Part shown: piece after piece, positions 19,041-28,325 of the stretch
Layout: every line of letters begins with the position of its first letter
How positions within the stretch are numbered: position 1 is the stretch's first letter
Origin: Dermatophilus congolensis
GTDB lineage: Bacteria; Actinomycetota; Actinomycetes; Actinomycetales; Dermatophilaceae
DNA: 64,000 bases
NCBI RefSeq assembly: GCF_900447215.1
Contig: NZ_UFYA01000001.1
Location: forward strand, 930,001-994,000
Direction: 5' to 3'
The notes under the pieces: model-generated
Databases searched by the model: none
The model's input: only the letters and a program-made list of their open reading frames with translations
Told to the model about the DNA's origin: nothing
Translations under genes and position numbers: made by a program

Positions 19041-19375
19041 GTGTTGTGGAGCAGGTTGCTGATTGGGTGGCGCTGGCGGCGTTGTTTGTGGGGTCGTTTT
19101 TGTGTTTGACAGCTGCTGTGGGGTTGGGGCGGTTTCGGGACTTTTTTAGTCGGGTGCATGCGGCTGCTAAGCCGCAGACTTTGGGGGTGTTGTTGGTGTT
19201 GTTGGCGGTGGGGTTGAGGTTGCCGTCGTGGATTGATTTAGGGATGTTGTTGTTGGTGGGTGTCTTTCAGATGATCACGGTGCCAACGTCGGGTCATATG
19301 ACTGGGCGGGGGTATTACGCATTGGCGCGTTCGGATAAGGCTGATGAGGGTGAGGTTTCGGGACAGGGTGGGTAG
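19037..19375 (+). CDS. mrpG: Mrp antiporter subunit G
   Basis: A 112-residue MnhG/MrpG subunit with three membrane segments. It contains GSFLCLTAAVGLGRFRDFFSRVHAAAKPQTLG, the family signature region. GTG overlaps the mrpF stop. It is the last gene of the operon and is followed by a long hairpin. Confidence 0.92.
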   Translation: MSVVEQVADWVALAALFVGSFLCLTAAVGLGRFRDFFSRVHAAAKPQTLGVLLVLLAVGLRLPSWIDLGMLLLVGVFQMITVPTSGHMTGRGYYALARSDKADEGEVSGQGG

Positions 19376-19382
19376 TGCAGGT

Positions 19383-19437
19383 ACACAAGTGCCTGGTAGC
19401 TGACTTGTTGTATGGGTCAGTTACCAGGCACTTGTGT
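19383..19437. terminator. Bidirectional terminator between mrpG and the monooxygenase gene
   Basis: A 22-base arm at 19383-19404 pairs with 19416-19437 with one mismatch, loop 11 bases. It ends in TTTT on the plus strand. It lies between convergent stops and can end both transcripts. Confidence 0.85.
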
Positions 19438-19456
19438 TTTATCTGGGGTGGGGTGT

Positions 19457-19777
19457 TCAGGAGATGTTGAGTTCTCCCATGGGGCCCCATTGGCCGTTTT
19501 CGACCTGTTTGCTGATGATTTGGGGGGTTTGGGTGAGGTATTGGGGGAATTCTTTTTTCATTGTTTCGAAGTGTTTGCTGGAAACGTGGGGTTCAGCTCC
19601 TTCGTCGGTGAATGCTTCGAGGAGGATGTAGGTGTTGGGGTCTTCGATGCTGCGGGACCATTCGAACCAGAGGTTGCCTTCTTCGGATCGGGTCGCTTCG
19701 GTGAAGGGGCGGCTGATTTCTGGCCAGTTATCTGCGTGTTCGGGTTTGATGAAGAATTTGACGTTGATGAGGATCAT
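19457..19777 (-). CDS. Small antibiotic-biosynthesis-monooxygenase-like protein (YgiN type)
   Basis: A 106-residue protein with the ABM ferredoxin-like fold: LINVKFFIKPEHADNW at the start, EGNLWFEWSRSIEDPNTYILLEAFTDEGA in the middle, and HVSSKHFETMKKEFPQYL. Relatives are putative quinol monooxygenases or heme-related dimeric enzymes; the substrate is not predictable. The ATG directly follows TAGCGT and six bases (GAACGC), so the message is probably leaderless. Confidence 0.82.
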   Translation of the reverse strand: MILINVKFFIKPEHADNWPEISRPFTEATRSEEGNLWFEWSRSIEDPNTYILLEAFTDEGAEPHVSSKHFETMKKEFPQYLTQTPQIISKQVENGQWGPMGELNIS

Positions 19778-19783
19778 GCGTTC

Positions 19784-19789
19784 ACGCTA
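19784..19789 (-). promoter_or_regulatory. Leaderless-type -10 box of the YgiN-like gene
   Basis: TAGCGT on the minus strand, then six bases, then the ATG at 19777. This TANNNT-N6-start spacing puts transcription start at or next to the start codon. Confidence 0.6.
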
Positions 19790-19839
19790 ACGGAGGTTGG
19801 TGATCTTCGCCGGGTGAGTTGTGTGGTGGGGTGGGGTTG

Positions 19840-21234
19840 TCATTGTTGTGTGGGGGCGGGATTTGGTTTTTTGGTCAGTGGTGGGGTGGGGCGTTCGGCC
19901 CAGCGGTCGGGTGTGTGTTCGCCGGTGGTGGTTATTTCGGTTCCGGCGGGTGCAGATGCGGGGGAGGGGGCTTCGGCGGTGGTGCCGCGTAGGCGGGAGA
20001 GGGTGCGCATGAGGTGGTAGACGGTGAGGGCGGCGCCGGTTCCTAAGGCGATGCCGTTGAAGGTGAGTCCGCCGAGGACCCAGGTGAAGTCAGCGATGCC
20101 GATGACCAGGGCTAGGGCTGCGGTGTTGAGGTTGACGGGGTCGGAGAAGTCGACGCGGTTTTGTACCCAGATGCGTACGCCGAGCATGCCGATCATGCCG
20201 TAGAGGACGGTGGCTGCGCCGCCGAGGATTCCGCTGGGGATGGTGTTAATGAGTTCGCCGAATTTGGGGATCATGCTTAGTGCTAGTGCGAAGAGTCCGG
20301 CGACGACGTAGGCGGCGGTGGAGTAAACGCGGGTGGCGGCCATGACGCCGATGTTTTCGGCGTAGGTGGTGGTTCCGGATCCGCCTCCGGATCCGGCGAG
20401 CATGGTGGAGATGCCGTCGGCGAAGAGTGCGCGTCCGGTGATGTCGTCGAGGTTGCGTCCGGTCATGGCTGCGACGGATTTGACGTGTCCGATGTTTTCG
20501 GCGATGAGGACGACGACTACGGGGAGGAACATGGCAAGGACGGATGGTTCGAAGGTGGGGGTGTGGAAGGTGGGTAGGCCGATCCAGGATGCTTTGTTGA
20601 CTTCGGTGAAAGTGACTTCGCCGCGGGTGAGGGCGGTGGCGTAGCCGATGAGTACGCCGATGAGGATGGATAGGCGTCCGATGAGTCCTTTGAACAGGAC
20701 GGTGGTGAGGATGATTGCCAGGATGGTGACGGTGGCGGTGATGGGGGCTTCTTTGACGTTGTTCCAGGCGGCGGGGGCGAGGTTGAAGCCGATGAGAGCG
20801 ACGATGGCGCCGGTGACGGTGGGGGGCATGATTGTGTCGATCCAGCGGGCGCCGGCGACGTGGACGATTGCTCCGATGAGTGCTAGGAGTGCGCCGACGG
20901 CGATGACGCCGCCGAGTGCGGAGCCGGCGCCGTGGGAGGCAGCGGCGGCGGTGATGGGTGCGATGAGGGCGAAGCTGGAGCCGAGGTAGCTGGGGAGTCG
21001 TCCGCCGGTGATTGCTAGGAAGAGGAGGGTGCCGATGGCGGAGAAGAAGAGGGTGGTGGAGGGTGGGAATCCGGTGAGTCGGGGGACGAGGAATGTTGCG
21101 CCGAACATGGCTACGACGTGTTGGGCACCGATGCTTATGGTGAATGGCCAGGAGAGGCGTTCTTCGGGGGCGACGACTGCCCCGGGTGTGATGGTTCGGC
21201 CATCTGAGTGAAGTTTCCACCCGAGTGAGGGCAT
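19840..21234 (-). CDS. NCS2-family uracil/xanthine permease (UraA-like)
   Basis: A 464-residue membrane protein with about 14 membrane segments. NCS2 markers are SSFALIAPITAAAA, GFNLAPAAWNNV, AENIGHVKSVAAMTGRN and GGSGTTTYAENIGVMAATRVYS, the last containing the substrate-site Glu region of uracil permeases. It imports a nucleobase with protons. The chosen ATG at 21234 has AAGGAG upstream; a longer frame exists but its N-terminal extension is low-complexity. The C-terminal 45 residues are a Pro/Thr-rich tail. It stands alone, with no pyrimidine genes nearby. Confidence 0.86.
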   Translation of the reverse strand: MPSLGWKLHSDGRTITPGAVVAPEERLSWPFTISIGAQHVVAMFGATFLVPRLTGFPPSTTLFFSAIGTLLFLAITGGRLPSYLGSSFALIAPITAAAASHGAGSALGGVIAVGALLALIGAIVHVAGARWIDTIMPPTVTGAIVALIGFNLAPAAWNNVKEAPITATVTILAIILTTVLFKGLIGRLSILIGVLIGYATALTRGEVTFTEVNKASWIGLPTFHTPTFEPSVLAMFLPVVVVLIAENIGHVKSVAAMTGRNLDDITGRALFADGISTMLAGSGGGSGTTTYAENIGVMAATRVYSTAAYVVAGLFALALSMIPKFGELINTIPSGILGGAATVLYGMIGMLGVRIWVQNRVDFSDPVNLNTAALALVIGIADFTWVLGGLTFNGIALGTGAALTVYHLMRTLSRLRGTTAEAPSPASAPAGTEITTTGEHTPDRWAERPTPPLTKKPNPAPTQQ

Positions 21235-21426
21235 GGTGTTCTCCTTGTTGCCGCGCCGTTGGTGGGCGTGGTGGCGGTGAGGTGAGGGGTTGGATGCCCC
21301 GGTTGATGTGGGGCGGTTGGTGCCGTCCGTGGCTGGGTTGCGCAATAGCGTAGCTGCAGGGGTGTTGGGCGTGGGTTGGGTTGCCCCGGTGGCTGGGGTG
21401 AGGGCGGTTGCTGGGTGGTGCGCCTT

Positions 21427-21432
21427 TATATT
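21427..21432 (+). promoter_or_regulatory. Leaderless-type -10 box of hrpA
   Basis: TATATT followed by seven bases and a GTG at 21440, the spacing expected when the start codon is the first transcribed base. An alternative GTG lies at 21434, too close to the box. Confidence 0.5.
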
Positions 21433-21439
21433 GGTGCGC

Positions 21440-24400
21440 GTGCCTGATGCGTTTGATTCCTCCCGTGGTCGTTCTGAGTCTGGTGTTGGTGGTGTGAGTG
21501 GGGGACGTTCTGGGGGTGGTCGTTCTTCTGGTCGGGGTCGTGGTCGGGGAGGCCGCGTGGCGCGGCGCCCGTTGACGCAGGCGGAGCGGGCGGCGCGGGC
21601 TAAGCGTCGTCAGGCGCGGTTGGCTGCGGTTCCGCAGGTGTCGTATCCGGAGCATTTGCCGGTGGCTGGGGTGCGGGATGAGATTCTTGCGGCGATTCGT
21701 GACAACCAGGTGGTGGTGATTGCTGGTGAGACGGGGTCGGGGAAGACCACGCAGATTCCGAAGATGTGTTTGGAGTTGGGGCGGGGTATTGATGGGCAGA
21801 TTGGGCATACGCAGCCGCGGCGTATTGCTGCGCGTTCGGTGGCGGAGCGGTTGGCTGAGGAGTTGGGGGTTGAGATTGGGGGTGCGGTTGGGTATCAGGT
21901 GCGTTTTAACGATGCGTCGAGTCGGGACACCTTGGTGAAGGTGATGACGGATGGGGTTTTGCTGGCGGAGTTGCAGCGGGATCGTTATTTGCGTCGTTAT
22001 GACACGATCATTATTGATGAGGCTCATGAGAGGAGCCTCAATATTGATTTTATTTTGGGGTATTTGCGTCAGTTATCGCCGAAGCGTCCTGATTTGAAGG
22101 TGATTGTCACTTCGGCGACGATTGATCCGGAAAAGTTTGCGAATCATTTTGCTGGCCCGGATGGTCGTCCTGCGCCGATTTTGGAGGTATCGGGGCGTAC
22201 ATATCCGGTAGAGATTCGTTATCGGCCGCTTGTGCGTGAGCAGGTTTCGCGTTCTGGTGAGCGGGTTGAGGTGGAGGTGGATCAGGTTTATGGGATTACT
22301 GAGGCGGTGGAGGAGTTATGGACTGAGAGCCGTGGGGATGGTGGTGATCAGGATGTTTTGGTGTTTTGTTCGGGGGAGCGGGAGATCCGTGATGCTGTTG
22401 ATGCGTTGGAGGCGATGAAGCTTCCAGATACGCAGGTGTTGCCGTTGTATGGGCGTTTATCTGCGGCGGAGCAGCATCGGATTTTTGCGGGGCATTCGGG
22501 GCGGCGCATTGTTGTGTCGACGAATGTGGCGGAGACGTCGTTGACGGTTCCGGGTATTCGGTATGTGGTGGATACGGGGACGGCGCGTATTAGTCGCTTT
22601 AATCAGCGGACGAAGGTTCAGCGTTTGCCGATTGAGGCGATTAGTCAGGCAAGTGCTAATCAGCGTTCGGGCCGTTCTGGGCGTTTGTCTGATGGTGTGG
22701 CGATTCGTTTGTATAGCGAGGAAGATTTCGCTGGCCGTCCGGAGTTTACGGATCCGGAAATCATGCGGACCAATTTGGCGAGTGTGATTTTGCAGATGAT
22801 TTCGTTGGGGTTGGGTGATATTTCAGGTTTTCCGTTTGTTGATCCGCCGGATCGTCGCCAGATTGCTGATGGTTTGCGGTTGTTGCAGGAGTTGGGGGCG
22901 ATTGAGGCCGGGGAGAAGGGGCCCCATCGTTTGACGCGGTTGGGTCGGGATATTGCTCGTATTCCGGTTGATCCGCGGTTGGCGCGGATGTTGATTGCGG
23001 CGGATCGTAACGGGACGTTGCGTGAAGTGATTGTGATTGTTGCGGGGTTGAGTATTCAGGATGTGCGGGAGCGTCCTTCGGAGGGGGCTGATTCTGCTCG
23101 TGCTGATCAGGCTCATGCGCGTTTTAAGGTCGAGGGTTCGGACTTTATGACGTTGTTGGCTGTGTGGGATTACTTGTCTGAGCAGCAGCGTGTTTTGTCT
23201 GGTTCGGCGTTCCGTCGGTTGTGTCGAGATGAGTATTTGCATTTCTTGCGGTTTAGGGAATGGCAGGACTTGGTGTCGCAGTTGCGGGACACGGTCAAGG
23301 AGCTTGGTTTGCGGGTGGGGACGGGGACTTCTCCGGCTTCGGCGGTGCATCAGGCGTTGTTGACGGGTTTGTTGTCGCAGGTGGGGGCGTGGGATCAGGA
23401 AAAGCGGGAGTACGTGGGTGCACGGGGGGCGCGTTTTGCCATTGGGCATGGTTCGGTGCTGCGGCGGGTGAACCCGGAGTGGGTGATGAGTGCCGAGTTG
23501 GTGGAGACAACGCGGTTGTGGGCGCGGACGAATGCGGTGACGTCGGCGGTGGATGTTGAGCAGGCGGCGGCGCATGTGGTGAAGCGGTCGCATTCGGAGC
23601 CGCGGTGGAGTCGTGGGCGTGCTGCGGCTATCGCTGATGAGCGAGTGACGTTGTTTGGTGTGCCGTTGGTGATTGGGCGGCGGGTGGCGTTGGCGCCGAT
23701 TGATCCGCATTTGGCGCGTGATTTGTTTATTCGGCATGCGTTGGTGGAGGGCGATTGGGATACGCCGCATCGGTTTTTCCATGACAACCGTAAGTTGTTG
23801 GATCGGTTGTCAGAGTTGGAGTCGCGGGCTCGTCGTCGTGATTTGCTTGTTGATGATTCGGATTTGGTTGCGTTTTATGACGAGCGGATTCCGGCGTCGG
23901 TGACTAGTGGTGCTGCGTTTGATGCGTGGTGGAAGGATGCGCGTCGTGCGGATCCGGATTTGTTGACGTTTACGCAGGATGTGTTGGTTGCGGATACGGC
24001 TAATGCTGGTGATGGCCCGTTGGATGAGGCGTTGCGGGCGAAGTATCCGCATGTGTGGCAGCAGGGGGAGCTGTCTTTCCGGTTGACGTATGAGTTTGAC
24101 CCAGGTGGTGCTGCTGATGGTGTGACGTGCCATATTCCGCTGGCGGTGTTGAACCAGGTGGAGAACGTGGGGTTTGACTGGTTGGTGCCTGGTTTGCGTG
24201 AGGATCTTGCGATTGCGTTGGTGAAGTCGTTGCCTAAGGCGACGCGTAAGCAGTTTGTTCCTGCTCCGGATCGGGCGCGGGCGGCGTTGGCGGCGATCAG
24301 TGTCGAGGGTGAGCCGGAGCCGGGTTCAGGTCCTGGGTTGGGGTTGTCTTTTGCGGATGAGTTGGCGCGGGGGCTGTATATCGTTACGGGTAAGCGGGTG

Positions 24401-25456
24401 CCGGAGGGGGAGTGGGGTATTGCTTCTTTACCTGCGCATTTGCGGATGAGTTTCACTGTGGAGGATGACCGGCGGCGCGCTATTGCTGAGGGTAAGGATT
24501 TGGAGGCGTTGCAGGAGGAGCTGGCGCCGAAGGTACGTGGAACGATGAAGAAGGCCGCTGCTGATCTGGAGCGCAAAGCGGTGACGTCGTGGGATTTCGG
24601 TGAGCTTCCTAGTGAGTTTGAGGGTAAGCGTGGAAAGAACACGGTGAAGGGGTTCCCGGCGCTGGTCGATCATGGTGATTCGGTGGCGATTGAGGTATTG
24701 GGGACGCGTCGGCAGCAGGAGACGGCTACGCATGATGGTTTGCGTCGGCTGGTTTTGTTGAATTCGACGGCGCCGTGGCAGCGCATTTTGACGTTGTTGA
24801 GTAATTCTCAACGGTTGGCGTTGGGTAATAACCCGCATGGTGGCATTGATGCGCTGCTAGAGGATGTGTTGGCGGCAGCGGTGGATGCGATTATTGCTGA
24901 GCAGGAGTCGGGGATGTCGGCGCGGATCCGTACTGCTGAGGCGTTTGATCAGGTGTTGGCTGCGGTCAAGCGGGAGGTTGTGCCGCATGTGATGGACATT
25001 GTTGACATGGTGGTTCCGGTGTTGGAGCGGTCGTTGAAGGTGCGGTTGGCGCTGGATGCGATGCATGCGGATCGGGTTAAGCAGATGCGTGTTGATCTGG
25101 AGCAGCAGCTTGTGGGGTTGGTGTATCCGGGGTTTGTTGCTGCGACGGGTATGAAGCAGTTGGCGCATGTGGCGCGGTATTTGCAGGCCATGTTGGTTCG
25201 GATAGAGAAGGGGCCGTTGGACCTGCGTAAGGATGCAGCTGCGGCTGAGGTTGTGGCGCGGGTGGAGCAGGAGAGGTTGGCGGTTGTAGCGAAGTTGCCT
25301 GTGACTGAGCATGGTGCGGCTGATGTTGTGCAGTTGCGCTGGCTCGTGGAGGAGTTGCGGGTGAGTTTGTTCGCGCAGCGATTGGGGACGGCTGTTCCTG
25401 TGTCTGAGAAGCGGATTTATGCGGCGATGGATCGGGTGGAGGATGCTCGTGATTAG
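21440..25456 (+). CDS. hrpA: ATP-dependent RNA helicase HrpA
   Basis: About 1338 residues from the GTG at 21440; the frame stays open to 21290, so the start is uncertain. After a Gly/Arg/Ser-rich N-terminus comes a DEAH helicase core: GETGSGKTTQIPK (Walker A), TQPRRIAARSVAERLAEE, IIIDEAHERSLN, TSATID, VSTNVAETSLTVPGIRYVVDTG and QRSGRSGRL. Then follow helicase-associated domains and the long DUF3418-type C-terminal region typical of HrpA. It is a cytoplasmic 3'-5' RNA helicase; E. coli HrpA acts in resolving stalled or collided ribosomes. A single gene with no linked partner. Confidence 0.9.
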   Translation: MPDAFDSSRGRSESGVGGVSGGRSGGGRSSGRGRGRGGRVARRPLTQAERAARAKRRQARLAAVPQVSYPEHLPVAGVRDEILAAIRDNQVVVIAGETGSGKTTQIPKMCLELGRGIDGQIGHTQPRRIAARSVAERLAEELGVEIGGAVGYQVRFNDASSRDTLVKVMTDGVLLAELQRDRYLRRYDTIIIDEAHERSLNIDFILGYLRQLSPKRPDLKVIVTSATIDPEKFANHFAGPDGRPAPILEVSGRTYPVEIRYRPLVREQVSRSGERVEVEVDQVYGITEAVEELWTESRGDGGDQDVLVFCSGEREIRDAVDALEAMKLPDTQVLPLYGRLSAAEQHRIFAGHSGRRIVVSTNVAETSLTVPGIRYVVDTGTARISRFNQRTKVQRLPIEAISQASANQRSGRSGRLSDGVAIRLYSEEDFAGRPEFTDPEIMRTNLASVILQMISLGLGDISGFPFVDPPDRRQIADGLRLLQELGAIEAGEKGPHRLTRLGRDIARIPVDPRLARMLIAADRNGTLREVIVIVAGLSIQDVRERPSEGADSARADQAHARFKVEGSDFMTLLAVWDYLSEQQRVLSGSAFRRLCRDEYLHFLRFREWQDLVSQLRDTVKELGLRVGTGTSPASAVHQALLTGLLSQVGAWDQEKREYVGARGARFAIGHGSVLRRVNPEWVMSAELVETTRLWARTNAVTSAVDVEQAAAHVVKRSHSEPRWSRGRAAAIADERVTLFGVPLVIGRRVALAPIDPHLARDLFIRHALVEGDWDTPHRFFHDNRKLLDRLSELESRARRRDLLVDDSDLVAFYDERIPASVTSGAAFDAWWKDARRADPDLLTFTQDVLVADTANAGDGPLDEALRAKYPHVWQQGELSFRLTYEFDPGGAADGVTCHIPLAVLNQVENVGFDWLVPGLREDLAIALVKSLPKATRKQFVPAPDRARAALAAISVEGEPEPGSGPGLGLSFADELARGLYIVTGKRVPEGEWGIASLPAHLRMSFTVEDDRRRAIAEGKDLEALQEELAPKVRGTMKKAAADLERKAVTSWDFGELPSEFEGKRGKNTVKGFPALVDHGDSVAIEVLGTRRQQETATHDGLRRLVLLNSTAPWQRILTLLSNSQRLALGNNPHGGIDALLEDVLAAAVDAIIAEQESGMSARIRTAEAFDQVLAAVKREVVPHVMDIVDMVVPVLERSLKVRLALDAMHADRVKQMRVDLEQQLVGLVYPGFVAATGMKQLAHVARYLQAMLVRIEKGPLDLRKDAAAAEVVARVEQERLAVVAKLPVTEHGAADVVQLRWLVEELRVSLFAQRLGTAVPVSEKRIYAAMDRVEDARD

Positions 25457-25679
25457 AGGGTTGTTGGGGTAGTCGACTTGTGGTGCCGATGGGGTGTGTA
25501 GGAAGCCGTCGTTGGCGCGGCCTGCTGCGTGTTTTCGGTTTTTTGGGTCTTGTGCTCAAGTGGCGGAATTATTGCGGCCGGTGTTGCGTTGGCATTCCTG
25601 CGTTGACTGAGTTGCTTTCGCATGGCGGGCCACGGCCTGCGGTTTTGCGTGTGTGACGAGGGAGATGTGTGCAAGAAGT

Positions 25680-25685
25680 TATAAT
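25680..25685 (+). promoter_or_regulatory. -10 element of the sigA promoter
   Basis: Perfect TATAAT, an unusually good match for this genome. No convincing TTGACA lies 16-19 bases upstream; GTGTGACGAG at 25651-25660 is the nearest candidate. Transcription would start near 25692, giving a leader of about 130 bases. Confidence 0.55.
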
Positions 25686-25737
25686 GGTGCAAGTCATTTT
25701 TGCCTGCGATTCGGCACTTGAACACCCCGGCTCCGTA

Positions 25738-25818
25738 ATGTCCCGCGAGATGAGCGGTGAGACACGAGCCGCGCTAGCCGTCCGAGCAGGAATGCGACTG
25801 ACCTACCAACCTACGTGA
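25738..25818 (+). CDS. Possible 26-codon leader peptide upstream of sigA
   Basis: ATG at 25738 opens a 26-residue frame (MSREMSGETRAALAVRAGMR, then LTYQPT) that ends in TGA at 25816-25818, three bases before the sigA GTG at 25822. No good ribosome site precedes it. It could be a translated upstream frame coupled to sigA, or chance. I have no homologue in mind. Confidence 0.25.
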   Translation: MSREMSGETRAALAVRAGMRLTYQPT

Positions 25819-25821
25819 AAG

Positions 25822-27492
25822 GTGTCGGTGCAGCACGTGGCGAACGCCTCCGCAGAAGCCCCAACCGGTAAGAATGGAACCAAGCCTCTTCCGGCCGAGT
25901 TCTCGCACCCGGCCATCGCCGAGCTGCTGGCGGCTGGTGCCGCCACAGGAACCGTCGACAGTGTTTCCGTTCAGCGCGCATTGGTCGCGGCTGAATTAAC
26001 TTTGGCGCGTCAGAAGGCGGTGTTGCGTGCTCTTGAGATGAGTGGCATCACGGTCACTCTTGATGCGAATCACGCAGCGCAGGCTGTCGCTGAAGGTCTT
26101 GGTGACAAGCCGCGTAAGCGTACGCCGCGGCGTAAGTCGACTAAGGCTGCTGGTACTACGACGCGGCGTACTAGCCGGGCCACGACGAAGAAGGTCGCGC
26201 CTGCGGCTGACGCGGCGGAGGGATCGGAAGAGGCTGCGGATAAGCCAGCGCCGCGTAAGCGCGCGACTCGTTCGACGGCGAAGTCGGCGGCTGCGAAAAC
26301 TACGCGTACTCGTAAGGCCGCGAAGGAAGATCCGGAGCTCGAGGACGATCTCGATGTCGTGTCTGAGGAATTCGATGAGCCTATTGTCGATGATCTTGTT
26401 GACACCGACCATGATCTCGTTGATGACGATCCTGAAGATGATGACGGTGAAGAGGTCACTCCTCGGGGCAGGCGTTCACGCAAGTCTAAGAAAGACGACA
26501 AGAACGATGGCTCTGAAGAGTCAGGCTTTGTTCTGCGTGACGATGATGAGGAAGATGCTCCGGCACAGCAGGTTGTCACTGCCGGGGCTACGGCCGACCC
26601 GGTCAAGGACTACTTGAAGCAGATCGGTAAGGTCGCTCTCCTTAACGCTGAGCAAGAGGTTGACCTTGCTAAGCGTATTGAGGCGGGTTTGTTCGCCGAG
26701 AAAATTCTTGAGCGTGAAGAGTTCGATCCGATGCTGACCCGCGATTTGCGTTGGGTGATCATGGATGGCCGTAACGCGAAGAATCACTTGCTGGAGGCCA
26801 ACCTTCGTCTGGTGGTTTCGCTGGCTAAGCGGTACACAGGGCGCGGAATGTTGTTCCTGGACTTGATCCAGGAGGGCAACCTCGGTCTGATTCGTGCAGT
26901 TGAGAAGTTCGACTACACGAAGGGCTTCAAGTTCTCGACGTATGCGACGTGGTGGATTCGTCAGGCCATCACTCGCGCTATGGCTGACCAGGCTCGCACT
27001 ATTCGTATTCCGGTGCACATGGTTGAGGTCATCAACAAGTTGGCTCGGGTGCAGCGTCAGATGCTGCAGGATTTGGGTCGCGAACCCACGCCGGAGGAGC
27101 TGGCCAAGGAGCTCGACATGACGCCGGAGCGCGTTGTCGAGGTGCAGAAGTATGGGCGTGAGCCAATTTCTTTGCACACTCCGCTGGGTGAGGATGGCGA
27201 CAGCGAGTTTGGTGACCTCATTGAGGACTCTGAGGCTGTGGTTCCTGCTGACGCGGTGAGCTTTACGTTGTTGCAGGAGCAGTTGCACTCGGTGCTTGAC
27301 ACGCTTTCTGAGCGTGAGGCGGGCGTGGTGTCGATGCGTTTCGGTTTGACCGATGGTCAGCCGAAGACTCTCGATGAGATCGGCAAGGTGTATGGCGTGA
27401 CGCGTGAGCGTATCCGTCAGATCGAGTCGAAGACGATGAGTAAGCTGCGTCACCCGTCGCGTTCTCAGGTGTTGCGCGACTACCTGGACTGA
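25822..27492 (+). CDS. sigA: Principal RNA polymerase sigma factor (SigA/HrdB/RpoD)
   Basis: A 556-residue group-1 sigma factor. Residues about 90-165 are Lys/Arg-rich and 165-260 very acidic, the layout of actinobacterial principal sigma factors. Core regions follow: [29 protein letters not shown] (region 1.2), [19 protein letters not shown] from about 347, [26 protein letters not shown] (2.3-2.4), then regions 3 and 4 ending in [21 protein letters not shown] and LRDYLD. It directs housekeeping transcription. The start is GTG 25822 or GTG 25828; GAAAGGTG suits the second better. A perfect palindrome lies directly downstream. Confidence 0.95.
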   Translation: MSVQHVANASAEAPTGKNGTKPLPAEFSHPAIAELLAAGAATGTVDSVSVQRALVAAELTLARQKAVLRALEMSGITVTLDANHAAQAVAEGLGDKPRKRTPRRKSTKAAGTTTRRTSRATTKKVAPAADAAEGSEEAADKPAPRKRATRSTAKSAAAKTTRTRKAAKEDPELEDDLDVVSEEFDEPIVDDLVDTDHDLVDDDPEDDDGEEVTPRGRRSRKSKKDDKNDGSEESGFVLRDDDEEDAPAQQVVTAGATADPVKDYLKQIGKVALLNAEQEVDLAKRIEAGLFAEKILEREEFDPMLTRDLRWVIMDGRNAKNHLLEANLRLVVSLAKRYTGRGMLFLDLIQEGNLGLIRAVEKFDYTKGFKFSTYATWWIRQAITRAMADQARTIRIPVHMVEVINKLARVQRQMLQDLGREPTPEELAKELDMTPERVVEVQKYGREPISLHTPLGEDGDSEFGDLIEDSEAVVPADAVSFTLLQEQLHSVLDTLSEREAGVVSMRFGLTDGQPKTLDEIGKVYGVTRERIRQIESKTMSKLRHPSRSQVLRDYLD

Positions 27493-27500
27493 TCGCGGTG

Positions 27501-27544
27501 AAGCGGCGGGGACGTCACACATATGTGTGACGTCCCCGCCGCTT
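27501..27544. terminator. Loop-free 44-base palindrome, terminator between sigA and the PemK-like gene
   Basis: Arms 27501-27522 and 27523-27544 are exact reverse complements with no spacer (centre ACACATATGTGT). It lies between convergent genes, so it can end both transcripts. The tip must open by a few bases to form a loop. Confidence 0.85.
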
Positions 27545-27564
27545 TATGCGTGGGTGGGGTGGTG

Positions 27565-28148
27565 TTAGTGGCGGTATTTCGCTGAGGCTGCGACGACAGA
27601 TTCGAAGATGTCGCGGTCCAGGGCGGCTCCTTCGCGGCGGATGCTGTCGGCTGGCAGGGTTAAAAGGCGGTTGAGGCGTACTTCGCTGGGGCGTCCTTGA
27701 CGGTCCCAGGCTCCGGTGCCGATGTCCATCCAAAATCGTCCGGCGCGTGCCTCTTGTGCGGCGTCTCGGTCGTGGTCTTTGCTGGTGAGTTGGAGGGCGT
27801 GGACGGTGTCGCCTTCGATGCTCAGAACCAGGACGGGTCGGTCTTTTCCTTGGGATGCGTCTTCTTCGAAGGGAACCCAGGCCCAGACGACTTCGCCGGG
27901 GTCTGGGCGACCATTGCGGTTGGGGGAGTAGGTGATGTTCTCTGGTGCGCCGCTGTTGGTGGTGGGTGTGCGGTGGCTGGCTGGGGGTGTGGGGTTGGGG
28001 GTGCTTCTGCTGGTGTGGGGACGGTGGTGGTGTGTTGTGTTTTCTTCTCTGGGGTGGTGTTTTCGGTGCGGCGCTGGAGTTCTTCTCCAGCGAATCGCAG
28101 GAGGAAACGGAGCAGTTCACGTCCAAGACGTTGGAAGTTGAATGACAC
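27565..28148 (-). pseudogene. PemK/MazF-like protein gene, interrupted by a frameshift
   Basis: The C-terminal frame (stop 27565-27567) encodes a PemK/MazF-like domain: NGRPDPGEVVWAWVPFEED, GKDRPVLVLS, LTSKDHDRDA, WMDIGTGAWDRQGRPSEVRL. This frame has no start codon; going upstream it meets a TGA near 28115. The GTG at 28148 opens another frame with a sensible N-terminus (MSFNFQRLGRELLRFLLRF), as I expect for this actinobacterial family, but it enters a Pro/Thr linker and ends at 27822 without the domain. Joining the two needs a -1 shift in the C-rich linker, about 27950-28080. Options are a true one-base deletion, a sequencing error in a C-run, or slippage. No antitoxin gene is adjacent. Confidence 0.7.
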
Positions 28149-28325
28149 GCCGGAAGCGTAACGGGTGGCGGTGGCGTGGAGCGTGCCCCAAGGTGCGGTT
28201 GAAGTCGTGGGAGAATGGAGGGTGATTGTGCCGTTGGTGCTGTGCAGGCAGCTGTTTGATCAGTCCTGTAGACCGGGCGCCTGGCACCTGACCCCCGTCC
28301 GCTCTACCACTATCGAGGTCACCTA

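Larger units (their letters stand above)
25457..25821. other. Intergenic region with the sigA promoter and leader
   Basis: About 365 bases with no clear full-length gene. It holds a near-consensus -10 (25680-25685), about 130 bases of presumed leader, and a 26-codon reading frame ending just before sigA. The first 200 bases (25457-25660) show nothing I can name. Confidence 0.6.

Noticed and set aside
12899-19375. Respiratory complex I genes (NuoL/M/K-like)
   Set aside because: The similarity is real, but the MrpE, F and G subunits and the fused MrpB domain identify a Mrp antiporter.
20246-22027. Minus-strand open frame of about 590 codons
   Set aside because: It overlaps the permease in another frame and hrpA in antisense. 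Its translation is Arg/His/Pro-rich with no motif.
27515-28126. 203-codon minus-strand frame over the PemK-like region
   Set aside because: It is the third, unrelated frame: the PemK-like motifs and the plausible N-terminus lie in the other two frames.
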